Source of the DNA: Lateolabrax maculatus
Taxonomy: Eukaryota > Chordata > Actinopteri > Acropomatiformes > Lateolabracidae
DNA: 64,000 nucleotides
NCBI GenBank assembly: GCA_031216445.1
Contig: CM062218.1
Coordinates: forward strand, 5,229,001 to 5,293,000
Reading direction: 5' to 3'
Within the stretch, counting starts at the first letter, position 1; every line of letters begins with the position of its first letter. The notes below the pieces were generated by a model, which saw only the letters and a program-made list of their open reading frames with translations, had not been told where the DNA came from and did no database searches. Shown one piece after another: positions 12,753 through 24,427 of this stretch. A program made the translations under genes and the position numbers.

Positions 12753-14879
12753 CAACACCATGCTTGAGTACAGCCTCACAGAGCTGGCTGTAGTCAGTGT
12801 TGTGTCTTATCTGAGAGTTTTGCGTTGACTATTCAAGACTGGATAGTTAAGGCCTGTTATGGCTTTCCAAGCCGCTTTATAACTTGTGATTTGTTCTCTG
12901 AATATTCTTTTGTAGCATACAGTATTGCCTTATTTTGTATTTTGATCAGTTATTGACTAGAGACTTGCCCTCAGGTAAGTATTTTAGGTTCTTCTGGCTT
13001 TGGTAATGAAATATTGTTCAGTTAAATTTCAGTTGACTTCATAGTGAGTCTCTGGTAACGTGTCTTTTCGTTGCCACCGGCTCCCTGGCAGCTACAGAGG
13101 CTTAGAGGTGTTTAATCATTTCCTCCCTGGCTGCTATAAAAAAATTAGACTCAGGACACGACCAAGACTGGCTCCCTTAACAGAATGGATCATTCTGCAT
13201 GACCATTGACTCGGTGATCAGAGCAGTTTTGAGCTGGAAACACCCCCAGCAGGCCGAGGAGTGCTTTTTCCTCCTCATTGACTGATGCTTAAGAAACTCG
13301 CTGTCTCACATCTCTGATCACAGTCCCTGCTGTGGTGACAGCTGTTACCTGTCTGACTGGTCCCTCTTCTGACCTCAAGCAGGTCAATAAAACAGCAGAC
13401 TCTCATTCAGGTTGGCCACATGTCCACAGTCTCCTTCTGTCCATATGTTTTAGAGACATTAATACCTTCTTGTGGCAATTTACAAAACTTTTCTTGGATG
13501 TGAGATGCCTTTCTAACAACTTGCAAGACAAATACAATAACAATTCAGACATTAATATGTTTATATTTCATGATATTTATGTATTTCTACTTATTTGTGT
13601 GGTATAATTGTATGTCTTTGTGCCAAGACAGAAGTATTTTGTGCACCATGTTCCTGGCTGTTCGGAGCTAATAGCTACAGGGGATAATAATATGAATCTG
13701 TACTAATGTGGACTCAGCCACAGCTTGAGCTCTAAAACCAATTGTAAACTGAAGGGGCTGAAGCACTTTCAGGGGCACAATGACATTTTCAGAGCTATTA
13801 GGATTTCCTTATTTGATGTAACTTGTTCTCAAAAATGTTAGACTAAATGTCAAGAATAAAAAAATCCCCTGATGAGACAGGGTCAGCAAGGACTTTCATT
13901 TGATACAACAATGTATCAATGTACCACAGTGTTTTAAATCTTTATTATTTTTGTGTACACTACTTCTATCTATCTGTCTATCTATCACAATCTCATTTGA
14001 GACGTTAATTACATTTTAATCAGCTTGAATTATTCTGGGTAAATATAACTTTCACATTTATGAAAGAGAGGAGTAGACCAATGTATGTGTCTTTTGATCA
14101 TTTATTTAATTATGTTAGTTATGATGTATTAAAGCTTTTCACTTACCACCTTCTTTACTTTTCTAATGTCTTTCACACAGTTTGTTTAAAATTTTTTTTT
14201 AAATCTCCCTGTTAGCAACAGAAATCTCTTTAATGATACCACTTTTTAATATAGATATTGAGAAGCTGTGTACAAAGAAGGAGATGCAGATATTGTGCAT
14301 TCCTGCCTAATGTCACGCTTTAATTGAAACCTAGAGGATGTACCAGAATTACATTTAACTGAACTGTACGTGGTTTTAGAGGCTTTGCAGAAAAATTCAC
14401 CAAATCCAGATTTAAATAATTAAAATTAAATAATTAATTAAATAAAAATAATTATGCTCAAATCAGTATCAAATCCAGGAAAAGGATGAAACTATCATCA
14501 GAACACAAATATTAATAGTCAATTAAATCTTAAACCAATCTAATATTATTTGATATATGTCTATTTCTCATTAATCCTGATTGAATTATTGGATTTAGAA
14601 CTGCCTTAATTCTTTTAACAAATATAGTAATGGTGCCAATTATTCTGCACGCCTTAAAGTAGTAAAACCATCCACTTGAGGGGATGTATTATGCTTAAGA
14701 TATTCAATCGCATTTTAAATCTCCTCCAGAGATATAAGACTGTGACATAATTGTCGATTTAATTCAATTTAGGTGATAATATATCACTGTATCCAGGAAG
14801 CTGGAGGTGGATTCTGCATGGTATTTAATTATATAAATTACTATAAAAGTAAGAACAATGCTTAGGTATCATACTTGGG

Positions 14880-15160
14880 TCATCAGTTACCACTCTTTAA
14901 TTGCTTAGTTTCGTTCCCCCTCTTTTCCTGACCTGAAAATTTCTTTAAACTCATTTTGATGTTCAATTAGCTCAGTTTTCTGTTTCTGATAAGATCCCAG
15001 GGGGTCGTCGACAAAGTTATAAAGAAAAACTACTTTAGAGACCACAATCTCCTCCTCTAATCTACGGCTTTTTGCTAAATGACCATATAACAAATGTTGA
15101 TATTGGCTGAATGTGAAGGAATATAGACAGAAGCTGCACTATGGTCTGTTAAAGAGATAT
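14880..15160 (-). mobile_element. Possible decayed LINE fragment
   Basis: The minus strand reads TDHSAASVYIP, like the SDHxP motif at the end of a LINE endonuclease domain, then after a frame change a charged stretch (LAKSRRLEEEIVVSK...KQKTELIEHQNEFKEIF) ending in a stop. It resembles the post-endonuclease region of L1/Tx1-type elements. Weak, frame-broken evidence. Confidence 0.25.
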
Positions 15161-15300
15161 TATCACTATCCATAGTAATCAATGATCTAAATTAGACTTC
15201 TACTACAGGTTTTATTACTCCAGCTGTAAGCATTCACCCCAGTAAATGTCTTTCTTCGTGTGTAAATCAGATTTTATTCATCAGATTTTTATTTTACTTG

Positions 15301-15401
15301 TCCTCCACTGTCTGCGTCAGCACGTGTTGGCCGGAAGTCAACAGAACCGTCTGTCACTTGCTGCGTGTGTCAATAAAGTTTCAACCAGCCAAGATGGCGG
15401 A
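15301..15401 (+). promoter_or_regulatory. eif3e: eif3e core promoter and start-codon element
   Basis: CACGTG (E-box, 15321-15326) is followed closely by CCGGAAGT (ETS site, 15331-15338), an arrangement common in housekeeping and translation genes. The start codon sits in CAAGATGGCGGA (15390-15401), which matches the TISU/YY1 consensus SAASATGGCGGC at 11 of 12 positions. TISU genes usually have very short 5' untranslated regions. No TATA box is visible. The transcription start is not directly observable. Confidence 0.6.
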
Positions 15402-18400
15402 CTACGACCTGACAACCAAGATAGCGCATTTTCTGGACCGGCATCTGGTTTTTCCTCTTTTGGAATTCCTGTCTGTGAAAGAGGTACAAGAAACGTTTTC
15501 ATCCCATATAACAAACTCTAACGTAGCTGTTTTATTAATATTATTAGTATTATTATTAGTGAGTTTATTCCTAAAAAGCGACTCGTCCCTGCTATTAGCT
15601 AAACTACGAGTTAACTTCAGTGTTTTATTGGTGGTGTATTGTTTATTGTTGCTGTATTGTTAGTCGTAGTATCAGTAAGCGGCTGATACTGTTGTATAAA
15701 GCTGTTTTTATTTGGCTGACATGCTTGTTGTTGTGGTTATTTATCGTGTTTGGCCTGTGACGTTAGTTTTAGCTCACGGGATTAACGCTGGCTGCAGCCG
15801 CCGTCCATGACTGTGTTAAATCCTCCTGTCTGTCTGTCTGTCTGTCTTTCTTTCTTTTTCTTTCTTTCTGTTTAAATGTGACAGATCTACAATGAAAAGG
15901 AACTCCTCCAGGGAAAGCTGGACCTCCTCAGCGACACAAACATGGTGGATTTCGCCATGGATGTGTACAAAAACCTGTACGCGGACAAGGAAATCCCACA
16001 CTGTAAGAAAGACAACAGTTTAATATACAGCACAGCACGGTACAAAAAAAAAGCTTTTAGGTGGTAATAATCATTCATGAGTTATGTACTACACCTCACA
16101 TGCAAGTGGAAGCACATTATCAGTCATGTATTAGACCACAAAGTCAAAAGGAAGAATACTAAACCTCTTTTTCTGCAGCTTCAGCCTTATTGGTTTAACA
16201 GATAAGAACATAATGGTGCCATAAAATGTAAAGTGCTTGGTTACTGTTAATTGTCCCGCCAGGTGAATACGTGTTAGGTCATTGGGGGTCTTTTAGTTAG
16301 TCTTCACCGCCCCTGGTGTGACAACAGTGAGTCAGTGTGAGGATGTTCCTGTTTCAGCCCTGAGGGAGAAGAGGAGTACTGTGGTGGCCCAGCTGAAGCA
16401 GCTCCAGTCAGAGACGGAGCCGATCGTCAAGATGTTCGAAGACCCGGAGACCACTCGACAGATGCAGTCCACGAGGTCAGATCAACTTGGCAAAGAAATG
16501 CATCCCTCTCAAATACTTTGTTATAGTACTGACAGTATTATAGTGCTTTAAAGTATGTGTGTGGACCACTAAAGGCTCATCTGACGTCTGTTGATCTAAT
16601 TGTTTTATTCTTGATCAGAGATGGGAGGATGCTCTTCGACTATCTGTCAGAGAAACACAATGTAAGTTTTGAAATGTGAAACGGTGTATTCACTCTGTTC
16701 CTCTTACTGTATTAAAAATGCACTTTATTTTTTAATCTTTTAAGGTGCCTTTCGTAAAGTGTTATTTGTTTCCATAACAACCAAGCCACTGTGAGCCAGC
16801 AGGGCTGTTTTCCAAATCTCAGAATCATTAAACATCCAACAACTCCCACCAAATTGCTCACTCAGTGCTCACTGATCAGAGAAACTACTTGCAACTTTTC
16901 TGCCAATAAAATTCTTTATTTGATCGTATTATATAATCTACAGTAAGTTACACTTGTTGTTAGTGATTAATTGGTACATAAAAACGTTGTCTACATCATG
17001 TGACTTGTCAGCGTGAAAAAGAACAGGCTTTGTTTTGCCTAAAAAGATGAAAGATGTTTGCTCATTTCCTAATCAGCCACATTCTGTCAGCCTTGCAGCT
17101 TCTCACAATTAGCTTTCTTTGAGGAGAAAAAAAAAAGCAAAGGCGCAAGCAGTTTGAAAAACAGATTAGTCTGACTGCACTCCAGGGCTATAGACTGTTT
17201 AAAGCCACAGTCATTATAACTCTAATATCTTGCCTCACCTTTTATAATGACCATTTACCAGCTAAATTGCAGGTAAATAATGCCAAACCTTTCAGTCAAA
17301 GCCAAACGTTACCTCCATATAATTGTTCAGCCTTGTTCAATGGGCTTTAATTTAGGTTTGTATGTTCCTTGTGTTTTGTTTCTTAGTTTCGTCAAGAATA
17401 CCTGGACACTCTGTACAGGTACGCCAAATTCCAGTACGAGTGCGGTAACTACTCGGGGGCTGCGGAGTACCTCTACTTCTTCCGTGTGCTGGTATGAATT
17501 TCAACATAAGAATAGAAATATTTTTTCCAAAATAGATTAAATGGACTTCATCTATATATATATATAAAAAAAAAAAAACATATTTCCTAAAAACAGCTCA
17601 GTCTGTTATGATTATGATACACTGAATTTGTTGCTCTCTGCTCAGGTTCCTTCAACAGACAGGAATGCCTTGAGCTCTCTGTGGGGGAAACTGGCCTCCG
17701 AGATCCTGATGCAGAACTGGGAAGCAGCCATGGAGGATCTCACTCGACTAAGGGAGACTATTGATAACAATGTAAGTGAATTAATAATTGTTTAAGAAAC
17801 AAAATTTAATGTTGGATGTTTTCTTACAGATGTAATCAGGATTAGCTAGTTTGTTATTATTTTTTTAATTATATATTTATATATTTTAATTATATAAATA
17901 TATAAATAAAATAAGATGGCTCGACCAGCAACACACGTAATATTTGCTGTTTCTGGAAAACTAAATTCTGAAGTAGAAAAATTGAAGGACTGTGATAGTG
18001 AAGCTCATTTTATGAAATGTCAAAACCAATATCAAGGTATCCTGACTGAAATCAAATAAAAGTGTACCCAGATGAAGGTCTAACAAATGACCTACTGCTA
18101 TTTTTAAGGTCATCTGCCTCAATAGTTACCATGTGAACCTGCTTCTTGACAATTTCTCTGCAGTTTGGCAGGAAATTCTTTTTTCTGAACCATTTGTGTC
18201 CTCGCTCCTTTCAGTCTGTGAGCTCTCCTCTCCAGTCACTCCAGCAGAGGACCTGGCTCATCCACTGGTCCCTCTTTGTGTTCTTCAACCATCCCAAAGG
18301 CAGGGACAACATCATCGAGCTCTTCCTTTATCAGCCTCAGTGAGTCTCTGTGTTTTCAATATAGCAAAGCACATACACAGGCTTGATGGCGTTGTCATCC

Positions 18401-21400
18401 AGAGCTCATGGTAAGGAACCCACTGGCCACCCTACTGTTGTATTGTCAGTTTATTTTCTTAACCTGAAGGTATTTTAAAAAAATTGTTGTTTAAAATTAT
18501 ACCCTGTAAGGTATTTAACAGCATGAATCACAGATTTCTCTGCACAGCTTGTGTGTGTGTGTGTGTCTGTGTGTGTGGAAAAAAAAATCATGTTTTTTTT
18601 TTCTTTTTGAGTAAAATAACTGTTTGTATCTGAATTCGTTGTGATGGCAACTAATGATCGTGCCACTGTGTGTGCTGCCTTTGTATTTTTCAGGTACCTG
18701 AACGCCATCCAGACAATGTGTCCACACATCCTGCGTTACCTTACAACTGCAGTCATCACCAACAAAGATGTACGAAAGCGCAGGCAGGTGCTGAAAGACT
18801 TGGTGAAAGTCATTCAACAGGTAAGGTTAATACATTTGAGCTGGATTATTCTTATCTAATGTGGCTCAGCGAATTAATGGACACGTGAATGATGGTTTCT
18901 CTTTCACTCCCGCAGGAGTCGTACACATACAAGGACCCAATCACAGAGTTTGTGGAGTGTCTCTATGTGAACTTCGACTTTGACAGTGCCCAGAAGAAGC
19001 TGAGGGAATGTGAGTCGGTAAGGGTGGCTTCCTAAAGTTTCTCCTTCAGTTTTCCTGCTTGACAGTGTGTGTTTGTCATGGTGCACAGGCCTAAATCGCC
19101 CCATAAAAGTTAGCTGTCTCTTGGGACTGAGGGGTAATATGAAGCTTCCCTTAGCTATGGTGCTCTGATCTCCTGAGTCCCTGGCATTTAACTTTGCAGC
19201 TATTCAGCCTCAGCAAATCCATGTCTGGCCTGATTTGCTGCCTCTTACTTTTATTTAGTTTGAGTTTTAAAGCGGAACAGCTGTCAGATTTGGGGCTCGG
19301 TTGCCTTCTCTTTGGAAACCCTTGACTGCAGTTTTGTAGTTGTGTTTGGGGACCACTTTACATATTCTCAAAGTACTCTCATCAATTGGCTTTTACCCCT
19401 CTTGTATAAATTATGCAGTGATTGCGAAGGCTTCAACTATCCTGTCAGATACGGAGTGTGAGCATAATGACTGAAGATTGAAGATGGTTCATTAAGTCAT
19501 TCTGTTGTCTTGGATGCTTTAAATGGTCAAGGGAGTTTAAATGTTCATGTTTTTTATTAATTTTCCCTCTAGAGATCCACAATTCCTTCCTAATTACTCT
19601 ATAAACATCACATCACATGATGTTTTTTTGTTTTTTAAAAAAAAAAAAAATTATTCAAGTCTTCTGATGTGTAAAGAGAACTTTTTGATAACATTAATGT
19701 CAGTAGTGGACCTTGTTTGTCTCGATCACAAGATACGAAAATAAGTAGTGAACCAGTAAACCAATTGAGTATATATGGGGGACTGTGGCACCTTGGTTTG
19801 CATTTACCACCGCAAAGCATTGAATAATTGGATTTCTTACACAATAACAGCTCCTTGAGAAATAATGGTGCTCCTTCATCTCCTTTCAAATCCCAGACAC
19901 TAATATATTCATAAATTTAAGCTCTTCTGGAGATTTTAGGTGGCCAAACATCCCATTTGATGTTCTGTGATTTTTAAAACCACAGATAGAAACGTCACAA
20001 CATAATCTCCTACAAAACACTCTGTAGGACTCATGTCTGGTGATCTCTTTATGATTCATGTTATGCGATACATGTTTTCTTTAGCATGAGCTTGGCGACA
20101 ATGATGGAGAATTGTGTTAAAAGATTGTTTTGTTACGGTACATATTAACATATATTACTTCATCAAACATGCCCTGAGAATACATTAAATGCGTATAGCT
20201 GTGAGCATTCGCAGTCTGGCTTCATTTCTCATACAGGCAGAACACTTTCTTAAGAACACATTCTTACGAACAGTAATATAATTCAGCATTTGTAAATAAT
20301 TCACACAATTACACCACAGGAATCTCCTATACAACAGAAATTTGGACGAACATTGATGCATAAATATGCATTTTAATGAGGAAAATTAGATTTTCCAATT
20401 TTTAATGGTGTGATATTGTGCAGTTTGTGTGACCATATCTTCTGTTTTTACGAATTGTTGGTTTGGACAAAAAAACACCCAATACAAAACTGTCTAAGTA
20501 CGTTGTGAGGTTGGATAGTTTGGACCAGGGCATTTTAATGTATGGGTGGAAAAACCAATAGCTGGAAATTCTGCCAGAATGTTGTGGCAAAACAGCCAGA
20601 CCACAGGAAATAGTTTCCAGCACATCATGTGTGGTTGTCGTGCAGTGCTATTATGTAGTCTAGAGTACTTAAAGTATACTTTTCATTCCAGTTAAACATG
20701 GGTATGGGACTGTCATGTCATCACATATGTTCTAAGACAACACCACATACATTGGAAATTTGCCTCATGCTGGCAGAGAAACTACTGACTGAAGGAAAGT
20801 TTGGTCTGTTCCTGTTTGCTTCTACACTTTCTATAGGTGAATGCTTTGTGTGTATAAAGTGATGAATACTTACAGTAATATTGTGCCTTTTGTCCTTCAG
20901 GTCCTTGTTAATGACTTCTTCTTGGTCGCTTGCCTTGAGGATTTTATTGAGAATGCCCGCCTCTTCATCTTTGAGACCTTTTGTCGGATTCATCAGTGTA
21001 TCAGCATCAGGTACACAGTCTTTGAAATAGTCTTATTTGTTAGTAACGGTGTGTGCAGTGCCTTTTTATTTGTGAAAGCACAGTTGCTTTAGAACATGAG
21101 AACAAACGATGAAAAGATCTTTTCAGCTTCTGTACCCAGATGATTGATGTTTTGAAGTAATTTTTCTTCTCAGTGCTCCCAAATTTTAGATGTTATTCAT
21201 GTCTTCTCAGTTTTTAAAGTATATTCAGAAGTAAAGTGTAAAGAGGGAACTTTGAAGACTTTGGTTCCCCCCAAAGGATATTTACTTAACTGAAATGCCC
21301 CCTCCTCCTTCGCTCTCTGCACTCAGCATGCTGGCAGACAAGCTCAACATGACGCCGGAGGAGGCGGAGAGGTGGATCGTCAACCTCATCCGTAACGCCA

Positions 21401-22230
21401 GGCTTGATGCCAAGATCGACTCCAAACTGGTGAGGCTCTGCATTCACTTATCCACCTTCAGTCAGATGAGCTTCAAATGTCTGAGCCTAGCCTTAACAGC
21501 CCTGACTAGACTTCTCATTTGGGTAGTAATATAGTTATATCAATTATTTATTTTGTAAGACTGAAAGCAGGATCCAAAACCTGCACTTCTGTGATACTTT
21601 AAAGTCGGTCCTTCAGAAAAATACATTTTTGTGAATGTGTTTCTCAGGGTCATGTGGTGATGGGCAACAACGCGGTGTCGCCGTACCAGCAGGTGATCGA
21701 GAAGACCAAGAGCCTGTCCTTCCGTAGCCAGATGTTGGCAATGAACATTGAGAAGAAAGTGGCGCACAGCAATAGGAATGAGGTAGACTCCTTTAGTCGT
21801 ATTAACTGCTGGGGGAAAGAGGACATTGATACGATAAATACATTTTTGCCTTTCTTTTTTTGTCATTAAACCGACTCAGTTGAGAAAGACTGAACTTTCT
21901 TTAAACTTACAAATTGATATGCTGGTTGTCACATCTGTTCAAGGGCTGATTTATTTAAAGTTATTGCTAATAATTCAAGCATCACTTTAATCACTTTACC
22001 CTCTGTGTACTTACATTGGATCTAAAGGGTTATTTAAGGGTTAGCATTCAAAGATACAAATCCAGAAAAGTTTCACTCACAGCAGGACTAAGGGAAGTGG
22101 CCTGCACTTCCCTTAGTCCTGCTGATGGATCTATGTGAAAACACTATGTTTTCAGTTTATTATGAATCTTTGCTCTTAGCTGATTTGTAATTGAGATCAC
22201 TGATTTTCTGCGCATAGATTTTCATTGAAC

Positions 22231-22262
<32 letters not shown>

Positions 22263-22418
22263 TACTTTATTCATCCCCGAAGGGAAATTAGGTCATCGTA
22301 GCAGCCGGTATATTTAAATACAATAAAATACAGTACAACAATAGAATACAATACAATACAATACAATGCAGCAGAATAAAATAGAATAAAATAAAATAGA
22401 ATAAAATTAAATGTTCCA

Positions 22419-22456
<38 letters not shown>

Positions 22457-22781
22457 TGCAAGGAGACATATATGCTTGTAACATGAAGCCACATTACTTT
22501 TTCAAGTTCATCTGCATTACGCAACATTTAATTAACATTTAAATATGGAGGTTGTCTGTACAATCTGTCATAATTTTGCAGGAACATAGTTTTGTTCTGT
22601 CAATCATTTTGAGAGAGCAGGTGTTTTCAGTTGGACAATATCTATATTTGGAAAAAATCTCTTGTTGTCTTTATAAAGTAGTTTGAACATTTCTTTTAAC
22701 ACCTCTTATAATGATGTTTTTGTTTTTGTGTTATTTTCTCAGACACCAAACTGGGCTGCACAAGACTCCAGCTTCTATTAA
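15394..22781 (+). CDS. eif3e: eIF3 subunit e (INT6), complete 13-exon gene
   Basis: Encodes subunit e of translation initiation factor 3, a cytoplasmic complex that helps load mRNA on the 40S ribosome. Coding exons: 15394-15483, 15885-16002, 16358-16475, 16619-16661, 17387-17491, 17646-17771, 18215-18339, 18694-18820, 18916-19017, 20901-21010, 21327-21429, 21648-21782, 22743-22781. All introns are GT-AG and the phases join without a break, giving 446 codons; human is 445. The start [20 protein letters not shown], the middle [20 protein letters not shown] and the end [11 protein letters not shown] are nearly identical to the vertebrate protein. The N-terminal eIF3e domain covers about residues 5-137 (exons 1-5); the PCI domain covers about 220-400 (exons 7-12). 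The C-terminal segment before PNWA is the most diverged part. The start has A at -3 and G at +4. Whether this is the a or b teleost copy cannot be told. Confidence 0.97.
15826..15870. repeat. (TCTG)n-(TTTC)n microsatellite at the eif3e exon 2 acceptor
   Basis: About five CTGT units run into TTTC/TTTTTC repeats and stop 14 bases before the AG of intron 1. The repeat therefore forms much of the polypyrimidine tract of this acceptor. Confidence 0.85.
22080..22124. repeat. Perfect 20-base inverted repeat in eif3e intron 12
   Basis: CAGCAGGACTAAGGGAAGTG at 22080-22099 and its exact reverse complement at 22105-22124 are separated by GCCTG. It would fold to an unbroken 20-bp hairpin in DNA or pre-mRNA. 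Confidence 0.95.
22227..22460 (-). repeat. GATA microsatellite plus LINE/SINE 3' tail
   Basis: (GATA)n at 22231-22261 is followed by TTACTTTATTCATCCCCGAAGGGAAATTAGGTCATCGTAGCAGCC, the tail of a common teleost retroposon in minus orientation, then A-rich TACAATA/GAATAAAA repeats and an (AT)n run at about 22421-22451. It lies in eif3e intron 12. Confidence 0.75.
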
Positions 22782-23090
22782 AATGGAAATCAGCGTCAAG
22801 AGGATGCAGGTGGCTCTTGAGGCTTTTTATTATTTGATGTATTTATTATCAGTTTATCAAACATTGTTATTTAACTGCCAGCTTAACTTCTGCAATACAG
22901 AATATCCAAGAGGAGGCAGCAAGGCTTGACATAGTCCTTGTCACTTTATTATTTACATTAAGTTATACAGATAATATTCTCTTCATCATAACTTATTTGG
23001 AAACTGGTTGATTCTGAGGTCAAGTGTTAATTTCTATTATTCACTCAAACTTTGGAAGTAACTATCCAACCGGAAATTTCATAAATTAAC

Positions 23091-23096
23091 AATAAA
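23091..23096 (+). terminator. eif3e: Probable eif3e poly(A) signal AATAAA
   Basis: The first canonical AATAAA after the eif3e stop lies 310 bases downstream and is followed within about 20 bases by T-rich sequence (TTGTTTTGCC). This gives a short 3' untranslated region of plausible length. A variant AATACA occurs earlier, near 22895, and could also be used. Confidence 0.5.
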
Positions 23097-23150
23097 CATT
23101 GTTTTGCCTCTTAAGAGGGATTTGTTTCTTCTTCCTCTTTTAATTTGTGA

Positions 23151-23164
23151 CCACTAGGTGGCGC
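23151..23164 (+). promoter_or_regulatory. CTCF core motif between eif3e and plec
   Basis: CCACTAGGTGGCGC fits every position of the CTCF core consensus CCASYAGRKGGCRS. It lies just after the probable end of eif3e and about 1.2 kb before the first plec exon, a natural place for a boundary element. Binding is inferred from the motif only. Confidence 0.5.
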
Positions 23165-24189
23165 AGTTGGTTCATTTTTGTTTCCTTCCATCTTTAGACA
23201 GTTGTAGCATTTCACAATCTCCCAGACTGTGGTTCACCGTTCAGCATCAAAATTATATATTTGTTATATTAGTCCTTAAAGTACGAACAGACAGACGCAA
23301 CATTGACATATAAATGACATTAAACGCTTTGAAAGGAGACACTGCTCTTGGCTCTCCTGCCACCAGCCCTGACATGAGAAGCAAGAATGATTTGGTTACT
23401 GAAAAGAAAAACTTGGGGAATCCTGTTTGGTACGGAGATCAAATTGGATGGAAAGCGCTGCAACGGCAACTCACAAGACACAGATCATGCACCAGTCACA
23501 CACTCGGATCATTTTCAAGGTTCCTGTTTTGTTGTCATCGTGTTGTTTCTGCGTATGCAGTTAATGTTTAACCACACCTTATTTCTGAATATTGAATGTC
23601 GTTGCAAAGCCTACTCCATTCCATCCTCAGCAAATATTTGACATGTGTATATGTGCTGTGAAACCAGTCTACGGTAAATACTGAAGCATTATTAGAGAAA
23701 CCCGCAGCCATAAGGAACTAGGTTCATTTAAAACCTGTTAGGTGAGTAGTTGTGGGTAATTAAATCTCTCACATTGTTTGTCTGTGTTTGAAGTGTAATC
23801 TGGACCGAATGTGCAGTCTGTGTTTGTCTTGTTAATGGGGGAAACCTGGTTTGTGGGCTGTAAAGAAATGATAGGCAGCTACAGTTGTGTATTAGGAGAC
23901 AGCCATACCTTTGTCATTGCATCAATTACTGCTGGAAGGTGTTCAGGTTCAGAGGGGAAAGTGCCCCAGGTGCATTTCTGAGTCGCCCCTCAGCCTGTCG
24001 ATCCATGTGAGGATTCCTTCTGATGTTCAGCCTGGGAGTGGCTGACGGTTATACTGGCCGCTGAAACTCCTAGCCACTCCTCCCAGCTGTTTTCCTTACA
24101 CACACACACACACACACTCACTCTCACACTTTTCCAGGACTCAGTAAAACACAACAGACACATACACAAGCGAACACACACTCAGAGCT

Positions 24190-24427
24190 GACGTGGGCTG
24201 AGGTCTGAGCAGTGCTCCTTCTGGAACAGCTGGTATCCATCTGTGGTTGCCGTTGCTCTGGCTGCTGCTTCTTCCTGCTGCTGTAGGCACTGTGGCTGCC
24301 CCGAGAGGACTCAAACCGGCCCACTGCAACCCATTCATGAGCTCTGCTGCAGTCACACTCTGGGAATCAGACTGACTGGATAGTGAGGCTCTACTGGTGA
24401 AAAGCAGTGTGCTCACCAGCCTTCAGC
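24190..24427 (+). promoter_or_regulatory. plec: 5' flank/UTR of the membrane-type plec exon, with uORF
   Basis: A CTG-rich, moderately GC-rich stretch leads into the first coding exon. A short upstream ORF of 12 codons runs from ATG 24337 to TGA 24375 and ends 52 bases before the main ATG. If it lies in the 5' untranslated region it could damp translation. No clear TATA box is seen, and the start of transcription is unknown. Confidence 0.35.

Larger units (their letters stand above)
6877..15300. other. Gene-poor region upstream of eif3e
   Basis: AT-rich with many short palindromic AT tracts (about 14400-14460). It holds a small interstitial telomere-like run (9058-9075), a 19-base tandem duplication (9604-9642), a poly-T run (11518-11541), a repeat fragment (12675-12752) and a possible decayed LINE (14880-15160). 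No supported gene other than the candidate at 7148-7295. Confidence 0.45.
22782..24189. other. eif3e 3' UTR and eif3e-plec intergenic spacer
   Basis: Contains the eif3e 3' end, the CTCF motif and a short CA tract near 24098-24116. No further gene seen. Confidence 0.6.

Noticed and set aside
1..15300. Expected neighbours of EIF3E in human (RSPO2, EMC2)
   Set aside because: I looked for their known protein starts and motifs on both strands and saw none.
22271..22527. Minus-strand frames with YIYIYIYIY
   Set aside because: They come from the (AT)n and A-rich tail of a retroposon.
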